64,000 bases of DNA from Pohlia nutans (taxonomy: Eukaryota > Streptophyta > Bryopsida > Bryales > Mniaceae), in the NCBI GenBank assembly GCA_022496805.1, contig CM040085.1, forward strand, positions 30,471,811 through 30,535,810. The letters are read 5' to 3'. This document shows positions 31,224 through 42,124 of this stretch, piece after piece. How positions within the stretch are numbered: position 1 is the first letter of the stretch; every line of letters begins with the position of its first letter. The position numbers and the translations under genes are program-made. The notes below the pieces were generated by a model, which had not been told where the DNA came from, did no database searches, and was given only the letters and a program-made list of their open reading frames with translations.

Positions 31224-34200
31224 CCTGTTCCTGTAAATTCTGAAGTATTTCCTAACATGTAGAAGTTGGTGTCGGATATGCAGAGGGCCTACCTTGCGAG
31301 TTCGAAGGGATATTGCCATCTCCTGTTGTGGATGGTTATCGCAACAAATGTGAATTTGCCATTGGGATGGGGCCGGATGGAAAGCAGCGTGTCGTAGGAT
31401 TTCAGCTTGGTTCATTTAGGTCGGATTTGCTTTACCAGTTCATGCCACGAATACATACCTGGTATTGAATGTTTTTAGAGCTACTATGGGCATCTTTTAC
31501 TGAATGTGCATGCCAAAATTAATATCTGGACTTCAGTTCTAATGTCGTCTTCTTGTCATTTAATTTGTAAGTGTGGCTTATGTGTATAGTTGTTCATCAA
31601 TGTTCTAAAACTATTACTATGCTCGGATCAAACAGAGAGGGTATCAATGCAATCGCTGAACCAGGAGAGTGCCGGAATGTCTCAAAAGTTGCTCTCAGTT
31701 TTGTAGCAGCATTTCAGACATTCATACGGGCATCAAAGCTTCCTGTCTGGAATAAAACAGATAATACTGGTTTCTGGCGTATGCTCACTGTAAGCTACTT
31801 CTGCACTTCGATGTCAGTTATATTCGTTCGTCAAAAACTATTTAAATGAGATGTGTGGTGCACATATGCAATGCACTTGTCTACAAGAGGTTTATAGAAG
31901 GGGAGAAATTGTATGGAAGACTAGAGGTGTAATTCTTTTGGTTTCCTTGTTTTTATCAATCCAAAAGCTGCCGTATCACGTAGTCCAGTGCCAGGTTGTA
32001 GATCGTATAGATTTTCTGGCTATCATGCTTTGAAGGGAACATAGTTCTTCTACCAGTTATTCACACTGCACTGGTGCCATGTGCAGATTAGAGAAGGCAG
32101 AGAACCTGGAACTGTAGATGAAATAGGCAAGGAGATCGCAGAAGTCATGTTAGTTGTACAGGTAAGACTTCTATTTGTAATGGAATCATAGGGTTACTTG
32201 AGAGATTTTTAAAATGCCTAAACTTTGGAAGAAGTTGAATGAATCTCTGATTTGAGTCTGTGTGTAAGGTCTTTCTACGTATATGAGATTACTACCACCT
32301 TTTCATATGTTTTTGCTCACATTTTACGAGTATCCTTTGGAATTTTTGAAGTCCTTCGTTCTTAGAATCGTAGCACTGCAGCTTGACATCTATGAAACTG
32401 GTGAACGAAGATTATGTTGGTATCAATGGACGTTGGCATTTCCGCTAAGATTAAAAGGTTTCTTTTCACAGGTGTGTCCAACGGGTGTTCCAGAAGACCG
32501 AGCTTCGGAAGAGTACACACAAATGGCAAAAGTGCTTGTTGAGGCTGCAACTTCTGCTAGTCCTCGATTACCCTTGACTGCTCTTCTTGTGCAGGTGAGT
32601 GTTCAGATAACGTTTAACTGGTAAGGCGTCACTCTGGAATTCCTTCTATTAGCGTCGGAAGCTCCCTTGAACACTATGGTTTAAACTACTATGGACCTTT
32701 TTTCGTTGACCTATCAGGATCACGTGGGAGTATCAAATTCGGCCCCTGCGGATTGCCCTTTACATGCTTTACCATTACCTGGTTTGGACGACTCCCACAA
32801 TTCAGAAAAGCCTGTTGGTGAACCTCTAGCTCATATTCATGACTATATTGGTACTTCGAAATTCAGAATATCACCAACTGCTTTCTTTCAGGTTTGTCTG
32901 GTTTTGTCTTACCTAATTTATTGGAGAGAAGAACCTGTTTTCTTAGCTGCTGGTAAATTTCATTTCACTGATATGTGTGTTTTATTCCTAATAGCTTCCC
33001 TTGTCTGTAACAATTATCCTGTGTATTGTGCGAGTAATATTGAGTATGATGCTTGGTACCTGGTTTGTTTTTTCTGAAGTTTTTGTCGTATGAATATTTG
33101 GGTTAAGGAAAGGATTTGTATGGCAGGTCAATTCAGCTGGTGCTGAGAAGCTTTATTCTCTCGCTGGCGATTGGGCTGGACTTGGTCCAGACACCTTGCT
33201 ATTCGATGTGTGCTGTGGTACAGGTGCTATTGGGTTGACACTCGCTAAGCGAGTTGGAATGGTACGTCACAGCCCTTTTCGTCTTTTGAAGTTGAATATC
33301 AAATTTTGCTGGTCAAAAACGGTGTATAACTGTCTCAATTTTCCTTGTAGATGCGTCATTCGCATCATTAACTCACTCCGCTTTTGGAAATTTTCAGGTA
33401 GTTGGAATTGAGATGAATGCTTCAGCAATAGCCGATGCACAACTTAATGCAGATTTGAACGGGATAAAAAATTGCCGGTTCGTCTGTGGTAAGGTACGTA
33501 GATACATAACTTGGCATGGTTTGTTGTCAATTTCTTGTCTAGGATGATGTTTGAGGATTTGTAATAGTGGTATCATCAATTGTGTATAATTGAGCGTATA
33601 TGGTATAAAGCTGATAATTTTTTGTCAAAATCATTAGGCAGAAGACGTGATCAGCGACTTGTTGAAGGAGTATGCAATAGACGGTCCAGATATTGAAAAG
33701 AATTCTGAACAAGAAGCTGGGAAAGGTGGAGAAGGTAGTGAGGAGCTAGTAACAACTACTACTGGTGATAATGCTGATAAGCAGCAAGAGGACAAGAGAC
33801 CACGATTCAAAAATATTGTGGCTATAGTTGATCCACCTCGTGTAGGACTTCATCATGTGGTAAGTAACTGTAATTGTCAGTCCGAGTGTTTGAACATTCG
33901 TCAAACGCGTGTAAAGTTCACATTAACAGCCAAACATCGTCACTCTAGCATTCGAGGTACTAAATTGCAAACATGGTGCAAATCTGTTTGTTCTCAAGTG
34001 CCCACGTCTACGTCTGCTTGCAGGCTTGACGGGTGCAAAGACAACAATGACAAAATGTTATTGGATACTTGATTCTGAGCAAATGTCCATGCACAAGGAC
34101 ATGTTTTTCTTTCTGTGTCCGTAACTGTATTATAATCAAGTGGGATTTGGCTATGTGGCAGGTCTTGAGAACGCTGAGGCTACACAAGAAGCTCAAGCGT

Positions 34201-34611
34201 CTTGTGTAAGTGCTACATCTTGTTTATTATGTCGGTCATTCCTGATGCTTGCAGTTGCAGTCTCATTGTTAGATCATAGGTACGTTGCATCAGATTGTGC
34301 TTTCTTCACTAGCTGTTGCTAAAATTTGTTTAGTTCATAATTCTCATTAGCATATCATTTGCAGGTATATCTCCTGCAACCCTGATAGCCTGCTGGCCAA
34401 CGCTGTGGAGCTGTGCATGCCTATTAAGGAAGGCCCAGTAGAGAAGCAGAAGCCGGGCAGAGGAGGGTTTAGAGGGTCAAACTTGGGACACGCACGACGC
34501 AGAGTGAAGACACTGCCTCCATCTGAGCCTTTTCATCCTGTAAAAGCTTGCGCAGTAGACCTTTTCCCTCACACGAAACACTGTGAGATGGTTATGCTGT
34601 TTGAGAGGTAG
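28099..34611 (+). CDS. CCCH zinc-finger RNA (uracil-C5) methyltransferase, TrmA/TRM2 class, 14 exons
   Basis: Exons: 28099-28686, 29578-29670, 30544-30840, 31096-31168, 31284-31419, 31636-31789, 32087-32161, 32472-32594, 32718-32891, 33127-33261, 33398-33493, 33638-33859, 34162-34205, 34365-34611. Phases agree throughout; 2457 nt, 818 aa, close to the plant family length (At2g28450 type). Such enzymes use SAM to make m5U in tRNA (U54 for yeast TRM2). Visible features: CCCH finger at residues 117-135 (C-x7-C-x5-C-x3-H), DGYRNKCEF and NTGFWR blocks, SAM motif DVCCGTGAIGLTLA (exon 10), GIEMNASA, DPPRVGLH, and the catalytic-Cys motif ISCNP (exon 14). The C-terminus ends HCEMVMLFER. It could start instead at ATG 28153. 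Introns hold a CT microsatellite and four tandem copies of the exon-1 end. Confidence 0.93.
28598..29515 (+). repeat. Four tandem copies of exon-1 end plus donor
   Basis: Units of about 220-235 bp start near 28598, 28828, 29046 and 29281. Each has the coding-like core CLVNVPMNWSQQ, an open frame up to a GTGAGT donor (28687, 28920, 29116, 29359), then shared intron text. The last residues differ between copies: RLKSFLDEN, GLKSFLDEN, KLESGN, MSKSFLDEN. Copies 2-4 lie in intron 1. Confidence 0.85.
31189..31222 (+). repeat. (CT)n microsatellite in methyltransferase intron 4
   Basis: About 15 uninterrupted CT units just upstream of exon 5, acting as or extending the pyrimidine tract. Confidence 0.9.
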
Positions 34612-34923
34612 CAGCTGGCTCATTTTTTGTACACCAGTGGAGATAATTAAGAACTTTTCTATGAAATTCCTCGGAATTAGTTTGGCGAGAGATTCTGCTT
34701 ATGAGCTTTCCCTGCAGATCGGCACCACATACCGGTACTTGGTACCACCTTTATGGGTCATGGTTTACAATTTTTGTTTCAAAGTCACCACTAGAATATT
34801 CTACTAAGAAGCATTTTATAACACATCTTTAAAGGTTTAAATATTTATTTCATGGTGTATGAACTTGTTGTGTAGGTATAGGATTATATCGTTCAATTGG
34901 TGTTCACACTTTTCTTATTTTAA

Positions 34924-35503
34924 CCCCTAAACGTACCAGGGTGTCCCTGGAATTGACAATTTGAGAAAAGTCATCATAAAGTACTATTTAGTAGAATATT
35001 TTGGAATTGATATACAAATGAAAGTTCTAGATTTTGAATTTTAGATTCCATCCATACAGTTTGATTCACTAATACTATCATCAATATTTAATAATAAAAT
35101 TTGACAGTTAAAATTAAAAATTCCTTCTAAATTCGATTACAAACAAAATTTTAATATTTTTTGAGTAAAATTGGTTGGAATGAATTTGAAATGAGATACT
35201 CTTAAACGTGGTGATTCTTTGAAATTTTTGTGATTCTTAAATCTATGACCTCATTTTTGCAAGGCCACTTTCGAACTACAGTCAATGCAATTTTGGCTTG
35301 GTCAACGACTTGACATACTTCTACATTTGTAGTTTTAGAAAAATATGTACTCAAGTATGACAAAATCCAACCATTAGATAGGACAACAATTTGGTGAAGT
35401 ATCTCCAAAAATTTGGATGACTTTCATTCAAACATTGATGAGAATGTAGGGTGGATTTGAATTTGTTAATCGTTCAAAAACTGAGCGTTGTGACGTTTAG
35501 GGA
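34924..35503. mobile_element. TTAA-type MITE, diverged family-B relative
   Basis: TTAA|CCCCTAAACGTACC at 34920 and GACGTTTAGGGA|TTAA to 35507, 580 bp. Interior shares the order of family-B blocks (ATACAAATGAAAGTTCTAG, GATTCCATCCATACAGTTTGAT). Only AT-rich 3' flank lies between the methyltransferase stop and this element. Confidence 0.75.
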
Positions 35504-35684
35504 TTAATATCAATTTTCATAACATCTTTCAACCAATCACATCATAACATGTTGTATGTTTTCATAAAAATCAATTAATTTATGTTGATCCAAACACAAG
35601 GTGGCATATGACATTCTTGAATTACCTTTAGACAAAATAGAATAGCTACTATAAGAATTTTTTTGGCACATAAATATTATTTTA

Positions 35685-35864
35685 CGTAAGGTTCTTTAGA
35701 CCCTCTTTGCAACACCTTAGAATTTGTGTCACTATTCCCGAATCATAGCAAGTCCATGTCATCTTTAGCTAAAGAATGGGTTGAGACATTGCGTTTGGTG
35801 TCAGACCATCTACAGTGCTACTGTTGAAAAGGGAGAACTCTATCAACTAGTTAAGAACCTTATG
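35685..35864. mobile_element. CATAAGG-family MITE, copy 2
   Basis: Ends CGTAAGGTTCTTTAGA and TAAGAACCTTATG; interior matches 22914-23108. The next 800 bp (35865-36697) hold no gene; its minus-strand ORFs (35994-36665) show no family features. Confidence 0.65.
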
Positions 35865-36700
35865 TAGCTTTGAAAATTCTTCTAACCCATTTATATGTTT
35901 CACCATCCTTCCCACTATTCTATTTTTATTTTATTTTTATATAATTCCACATTAAATTTACAAGTGACTTCTTTAAAAAATATAGTCTTCAAACTAAGGT
36001 CTAGCACTTCTACTTACAAGGACTTTACAAATAACTCTAATGACTCTTGAATTAAATTCCATCTTTCCATGCAATATGACCCTCTCTACCATGAAATTGA
36101 GTTGAGTTTGTAAATTCAACTTCGTATGTGAGCATATACCTTTGAGTTGAGTTTTTAATAAGTCGTGGTTGAGTTTCAAAGATGAGAGTTGTATCATTAG
36201 TAACTTCACAACTTGTGCTACTATGTTGTTTTTTTACCTCTTTGAACAATCAATTGTCCTTGATACACTTTCATCCTCTGCATGTATTGGGACTGAGCAC
36301 TTGCTAAACTCCACACATTGAATCCAAATTTGTATGATTTAGCCTGCATATATTCACAGGCCAAACTTTGTTGAGAGTCCAAAAAAATGGGCTGAAAATA
36401 GGCAATAAAATATAGTTTTGTGTTTTTATAAAAAAGAATCAATGGCCTCTTGACCATAGTTTGGGTTTCCATTCCTGTCCGACCCAAACTTCCTTCGAGA
36501 GTCCGTCGCCTTAGTCAAAAAGTGTTGCCATGTAGGTATTTTAAAGGGCGACGACCTTTGGACTTTGACCTTTAGTGTGAAGGATCGAGAGGCCGAATTC
36601 TTGGTTTCTTGCAATCTGATTGGTGGAAATCGACGGCCTCTCAACGACGGCCTCTCTTCGGCCATAGTGTGAAGCGGCCCTTATATCTCCCAGAAACTAA

Positions 36701-37094
36701 GGTAGAGGTGCAGAAAACCGAGCGGGTCCTGAAACCGAGCAGTAGGCTTGAGGGCTTGGTCCCAGAAACTTACCCAGCCTGGTTTTAGAAAGTGTACAAG
36801 AGTGCTCTAATTCCGTCCATGCCTGGAAAAATTGAGGGCTTTTGATTGGTGCAGAAGCGCTTTATTTTCAGAATCCAACCTCTCATGAAAACCAGGACCC
36901 TACGAACGGTTAATAGCCACTCTATGACTCCACACTCAGAAATTCACAGGAAATTATAGACTTACTCAAAAAATGTGTTTTTTTTTGGGATGGATTTGCA
37001 CTAACTTTGCAGACCATCAAAAAATTCTAAACTTTTTCCACCACTGTCCTAAGTAAGCAAACCTGAAATTCGCACGGTTTCTGGCACCTCTACC
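36701..37094. mobile_element. MITE with GGTAGAGGTGC ends
   Basis: TAAGGTAGAGGTGCAGAAAACCG (36698) and CGGTTTCTGGCACCTCTACCTTA (to 37097) are inverted; 394 bp between the outer GG and CC. Non-coding. Confidence 0.75.
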
Positions 37095-37289
37095 TTAAAT
37101 AAGAACAAAAACAAAAAACCAAAAAGCTGACAAGTCACAGTCAGTGTCAGTTGATGATCACTGAGCATTCCCACATGGCGGTATATAATTCACCAAGCCC
37201 CTGATGATGGCGAGCATCTCTCCGTCATCTCTCTAATTATGAACCCCATTAGAAACTCACTAATTACGCACTAATCACGCACTAATGTC

Positions 37290-37602
37290 ATGGCCCAGGG
37301 GCAAAATATAGCAGGCAGCAAGAGAATCCAGGAACAATCAGTCGATCGTTGCGAAGAATGCGGCACGCATGTTGTAAAGCAGAGAGATGCCGCCAGCCGG
37401 CTCAACGCTAGTCCCTTGAATCCCTGCAGAATACATTACATTCAACGACTGCCTCTGCAGATCCCCATTCAATCTGGACCCAACTCTTGATGTTTTAATG
37501 CTACCCAGGGAGCGATGGATTGAACAAGAGTTGGCTATTACTGAGCTACTGTTGAAGAAAAGGCTGAAAACCAACAAGGATTGTTGGATTCTGCGGCTTT
37601 TT
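37290..37602 (+). CDS. Possible exon(s) of an unrecognised gene
   Basis: ATG 37290 opens 66 codons (MAQGQNIAGSKRIQEQSVDR...) with a CEEC motif. A second frame beginning after a good acceptor CCCTGCAG (37428) reads ITFNDCLCRSPFNLDPTLDV then RERWIEQELAITELLLKKRL to a TAG near 37600, which looks coding and helical. A TATA-like GGTATATAATT lies at 37181. The pieces may be early exons of the gene at 38439, but I could not find a clean donor joining them. Family unknown. Confidence 0.25.
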
Positions 37603-37804
37603 TAGGGCAAGTGATTTGTAGCTAGATCAGTGGTTGAGTTTCTAGTATGAAGAGGAGTTCTTTAGTATGAGTGTGAAGAATTTGAGGGTTAGAGGTTAAG
37701 AAGAAATTGTTGCTGCGAGTACTGGATGCGGGAGTAACGTAAAGAAGCAAGTCGGCATGCCGCGTTTCATGCCTGTGCAATGCCACAAGTGCTCCGTTCT
37801 GCAG

Positions 37805-38432
37805 GTTCTTGCCATCACCACGCTTGTTCTTTCTCTCTTTTGAAACTGCTCTAAGCAATGTGTGTTAGAATATGGTAAGATGGCGACTCACACAAAAGAC
37901 AGTGAATGAGTACATATTGATGAAGAGAATCACCTGAGCATCTATTGAAGTGTTGGTTTTAGGTCATTTTGAACCTTCATTGCTTTTGTATATGGTGTCG
38001 AAACAAGGCATTCTTTCACGCCCTTGCCATTATTACCACGCTTGTTCTCTCTTACTTTTGAAACTACTCTAAGCAATGTGTGTGTTAGAATATGATAAGA
38101 TGAAGGACTCCCACAATCGCCAGTCTAAAATCCCAGGAGACAGTGAATGGCTACATATTGATTAAGAGAATGACCTGAACAAGTGTTGGTTTAGGGTCAT
38201 TTTGAACCTTAATAGCTTTTGTATATGGTGTAATTAAGGCATCCTTTGGTGCGTTGGGGACAGATACCGACTTGAAGATTATGAACCTTCATAGCTTTTG
38301 GACATCGTGTCGAAATAAGGCATTCTTTGGTGCGTTAGATCAGAGACTGTTGGTTTTGAACCTTCATAGCTTTTGTATATGGTGTCGAAACAAGGCATTC
38401 TTTGGTGCGTTGGTACAGAGACTGACTTGACG
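37805..38432. repeat. Tandem duplications upstream of the 38.4 kb gene
   Basis: A ~210 bp unit (CTTGCCAT..ACCACGCTTGTTCT...GTTAGAATATG.TAAGATG) at 37811-38022 is repeated at 38024-38230. Its end, TTTTGAACCTTCATAGCTTTTGTATATGGTGTCGAAACAAGGCATTCTTTGG-type, recurs again at about 38279 and 38354, giving four copies of a ~75 bp unit. Confidence 0.75.
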
Positions 38433-38438
38433 ATTGTG

Positions 38439-39836
38439 ATGCAGATCAAACCGGCTCAAAAACCGGGGCTCAAATGGTGCTGTAGCATGTGTCGGAAGGT
38501 ACCGGAGGTCACTGCTGCTGCCGCCACTGCTGGAGCTCAAGCTTGTGCAAGCCATGTGGATGTGAGTCTGTTTGTGGAGGAGATGAATTTGGAGTCCCAA
38601 GAGGCGGAAGAAATGGGCGCTGTGGCCAACACCTTCCGGGGCGTGGAGAGTCTAGACGGTGCCTCCATCTGGGAAGGTTTGTATTACCAGTCTTCCAAGG
38701 TCCAGCACCACCACCACCACCAGCGCCGCGTCAACCCCATTCAGGTGCCACTCACCATCACTCTTTTAGGGTTTCCATCGTTGTTTTTTGCAATGTCAGG
38801 TTCATGACATTCTTGAGCAGTTGTGAGAACTCACCCTTCTCTCCACTATCCAGTACCCTACAAGAAGTATCCGTCATTTTTGTGAACTGCTGGGGTTGTG
38901 AGAGAATGAGAAGCTTGTATGCACATGAGATGAGCAATCGGCGAGAAATTTCGTGTTGCTATTATTAGACTCTATTATCTATCCAATACACTTTGCGATT
39001 CCTGAATTGAAGGATTTTTGAGTACACAGTGCCATTTCGAAATTCTCGTTTCTTTCAAGCTTCTGCATCATTTTGAGAATGAACGGATACTTATTACAAA
39101 GGTGGAAACCCCCCAAAAAAAGACTCAAAAGAGTTTGACATTCATTGTAAGGTGTTAAAGTACCTGCTCAATTAATCCTAATGTTATTTGCAACCTGTTC
39201 CTTTTGATTTGAGTTTCTCTATAACCTATACTCCACCCTCTCTAATGACTCACTCTGTGTACCCTCAAAAAAATTCATGTTCACACATCTGATTGGACAA
39301 CTTGCAAACACGTGTGACTGCATTTATAAGCTCATTTGTTCTGCTGATTTAGTGTCATTGAAATCGGGTTGAGCTGAACCTCGGTAATGCCATACATCCA
39401 AGCTTCATTAATATCTCATCAAAATCCTACTGAACGGATGTTTAAAACTCACTATCATGGTTTGATAATTGCATACAAATGTGATGTTTAGGTGTTTGAC
39501 CTTGGCTAATGTAATCCCAAGTACTTGTTTAATATCATGTTTACATGCAACACAAGCTACCACGTGCATGTTGGGCGTGACATTAAAGAGGTTTGGGTGT
39601 ATTTCTTTGTGCAGATATATGAGGACGATTTTCCAAGAGCTGGAGATGTTGAGGAGAAGAGTTGGAGCAAGAGCAACTGGGAGATGGGGCAGAAGCGAGG
39701 AGGGTGTGAGCAGAGCCAATTTCTGAGCTCACTGTGGGGACGATGGCACCAGAAAGCAGCAAAGAAGGATGTGGTGGAGCTGATGGAGTTCGCAGGGGGC
39801 GTGGGGAATGAAGAGAATGTGCCTCCAGGTTCTTAG
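38439..39836 (+). CDS. Unrecognised two-exon protein, ~175 aa
   Basis: Exons 38439-38744 and 39615-39836 (TAG) join in phase 0 (CATTCAG|GTGCCA ... TTTGTGCAG|ATA). Start at ATG 38439 is the first in-frame ATG near a possible acceptor at 38444, so an upstream exon may supply the true start. Visible: a WCCSMCRKVPEV cysteine cluster, an acidic Met/Glu-rich middle, a run of five His before the junction (KVQHHHHHQRR), and a Trp/Gly-rich second exon (SWSKSNWEMGQKRGGC, LSSLWGRWHQK). No signal peptide or membrane segment. Coding character is supported by phase agreement and higher GC than the flanks. I do not recognise the family. Confidence 0.55.
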
Positions 39837-40130
39837 CCTTTTGTACAGTAACATTGATTTTTCGTAACTTAGCCTTTTTTACAGTATCTTAGGTTCATTC
39901 ATTTTTTGTACAGTAACACTGAAATTTTAATAATAATTCAATCTGATTGCAATCCTGCGAGTGCCATTTAATTTGTGAGGAATATATCATGTTTTGCTGT
40001 GCCTAGACTCCTATCCAGTGTTTGTATAACTGGCTAAATTTAGCTTTTTATACCAAATTGTACATGAACAAGGGATTTGAAGAATCCTCTGTTGGGCCCA
40101 ATGTGACCAGTATACCACACCCAGTAGTAG

Positions 40131-40220
40131 TATGAACTTCCGTCCTCTTTCAAGGATGGCGTGAATAAAGTGTCTATTTGACCCACCGTTTGTTCAATGT
40201 CCGCCGGACAAAGGACAAAT
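40131..40220 (-). repeat. Dispersed hairpin-end repeat (copy 3)
   Basis: On the minus strand reads TTTGTCCGGCGG...GACACTTTATTCACGCCATCC...AGAGGACGGAAGTTC, the same order as the copy at 60630-60712 (CCTTTGTCCGGTG...GGACACTTTATTCACGCCGG...AGAGGACCGGAGC). The surrounding 39837-40649 has no gene. Confidence 0.5.
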
Positions 40221-40649
40221 GGTTTGGGACTACATACCACCCAATACTTTAGAAGGCAACAAAAATGTCCTTTGACCATGCAAGTTCAACGTGCTTCGTG
40301 AGACCGGGAAAGGAGCCATTATCGGAAAATATAGGTCCTACTTAGAGTTGTTACGATGAGAGCTTTGCAAAAAAATTGTATTTTTGTTTGCAATGATGTG
40401 TGCAAAGTCCGAAATATTTATATACAAGATAATCAAATCTAAAAGTAACACTTATTCTAATCCCACTTTGAGTGAAGATATAGTCTAAAATTTGAGATGA
40501 GTGTGTCAACAAATTGAAGAGAATCATAATACAAGTTGTTTTGTATCTTTTTGACTTTCCAAAAATGTTATATGGATTTTCAAAGTTGAGATCATAGGAA
40601 AACCTACTATTGACACCAGTAGGGTGCCTCAAAGAAATTTTCAATTTTC

Positions 40650-41093
40650 CATAAGGTTCTTTAGCCCTTGCAAGGGAATCACCCTTTTGCTCTCACTGCA
40701 TGAGAGATAAAATATTCAAAACATGTGATTCTTGAGGCGGGGTTGCCTTGTGGACTTCATCATGTTTTGTATCCCTTGTTGGACCACTCCCTTTACACTG
40801 TAGCAACACTGTAGAGAATCTGCTACTAAAATAGTGCAACTCTCCAACCCTCGTTGCTTGGCCCAGCTGAAGTTAGAGAAAATATTCTATGATTCCTCTG
40901 ATCTCGTGACAAATGCTTGAGATTCGAAGTTGAACAGTTGGGGGGTTGAAGAACGTTATGTTCCAACTCTCCACCATCATTCTTTAACTAAAGAATTACG
41001 TGACATGTCCAATAATCCAAAATCTGCTACAGCGACTCTCATGCAAAGATTCTTATTCCTAGATACAGCTTACAAGGGCTAATGAACCGTATG
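40650..41093. mobile_element. CATAAGG-family MITE, copy 3 (long form)
   Basis: Left CATAAGGTTCTTTAGCCC, right GGGCTAATGAACCGTATG; 444 bp, about twice the other copies. Internal TTCTTTAACTAAAGAAT matches the family core. Confidence 0.55.
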
Positions 41094-41262
41094 TCATTGG
41101 TTATTTTTGAAAATTATTATTGATTTTAAAGACTATGAACGTTCTTTTTAGTGCTAAATTTGGGTGTTACGTTAAGAATGTTGTAGTCTTTTATAGGTTC
41201 GGTCACCTCACCACACTTGCGGATGGCTTTTGTCTCATTTACTTGTTGAACTCTGCATCATT

Positions 41263-41365
41263 GAGGGCTCCTAAAGTGAGTCCCTAATCCGCCATTTTCA
41301 AGGGCTCCTAAAGTGAGTCCCTAAAACCGCCATTATCAGAGGTTCTTAAAGTGAGTCCCTGGACC
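41263..41365. repeat. 38 bp tandem repeat, 2.7 copies
   Basis: GGGCTCCTAAAGTGAGTCCCTAA(T/A)..CCGCCATT(T/A)TCA repeated at 41264, 41302 and 41340. The region 41366-42124 shows no gene or recognisable element. Confidence 0.75.
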
Positions 41366-42124
41366 AACTTTATTGTGCAGGTGTTCTGAACTTTGATTGA
41401 GGACGCCCTAAGGGCCTCCTTCCATGCAAAGTCGGGCCGGTCCTAAAATTCAACTTTCCACCGATTAAAAAAGCACAGACCACTTCCATGCACCCTCAGT
41501 AGAGCAATCCAGTAGATAAAATTAGAAATTCTCTATAAAGCAACCAATCACGTAGCCCATCGATAGCATGGTGAAGTGGGTGACTTTGCAAGGCGCTTTC
41601 AACGCTCACAAAGCATGGGTGGAAGTTGGGACCTCATTTTTTGTCCTTTAGCTATATCCACCAGACCGATGCTCACATGGAAGCCCGCCCTAAGTCATGT
41701 TGGTGGCCAAAAGGTATGACGTAAGAAAGTTGTGTGTAAATAAAGTTTGGTACCCGTACTTGAGTGAGCTCGATTGAGTTCCAATTTGAGGGTAAACTTA
41801 GAGGCAAACTGGAATGTACCTCATGTATCTCATGAAATTTGACACCTGAAGCTCAATGGCACGAGGCACAAGCCCCGAGCATCACTGTAAGTTCAAGTAT
41901 GCAATCAAGAGAGTTATTCAGATATGACAAGAAGATATCTCAGAGCAAAAAAGGTCTCTTCAAATTGAATAGGTTGCAACAAAAGATAATAGATGGAAAA
42001 ACATCGTTCGTGTAACCTGCAGACCATGCATCATAGATAGCTATGTATTGATTCTCCAAAAATGACAAGGACATAATCTCCTGTCACTCCAAAACAGAGA
42101 GCTTAATAAACTAGCAATTCAATC

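Noticed and set aside
35994..36665. Series of minus-strand ORFs
   Set aside because: Overlapping frames of similar length with no domain or phase-consistent splicing.
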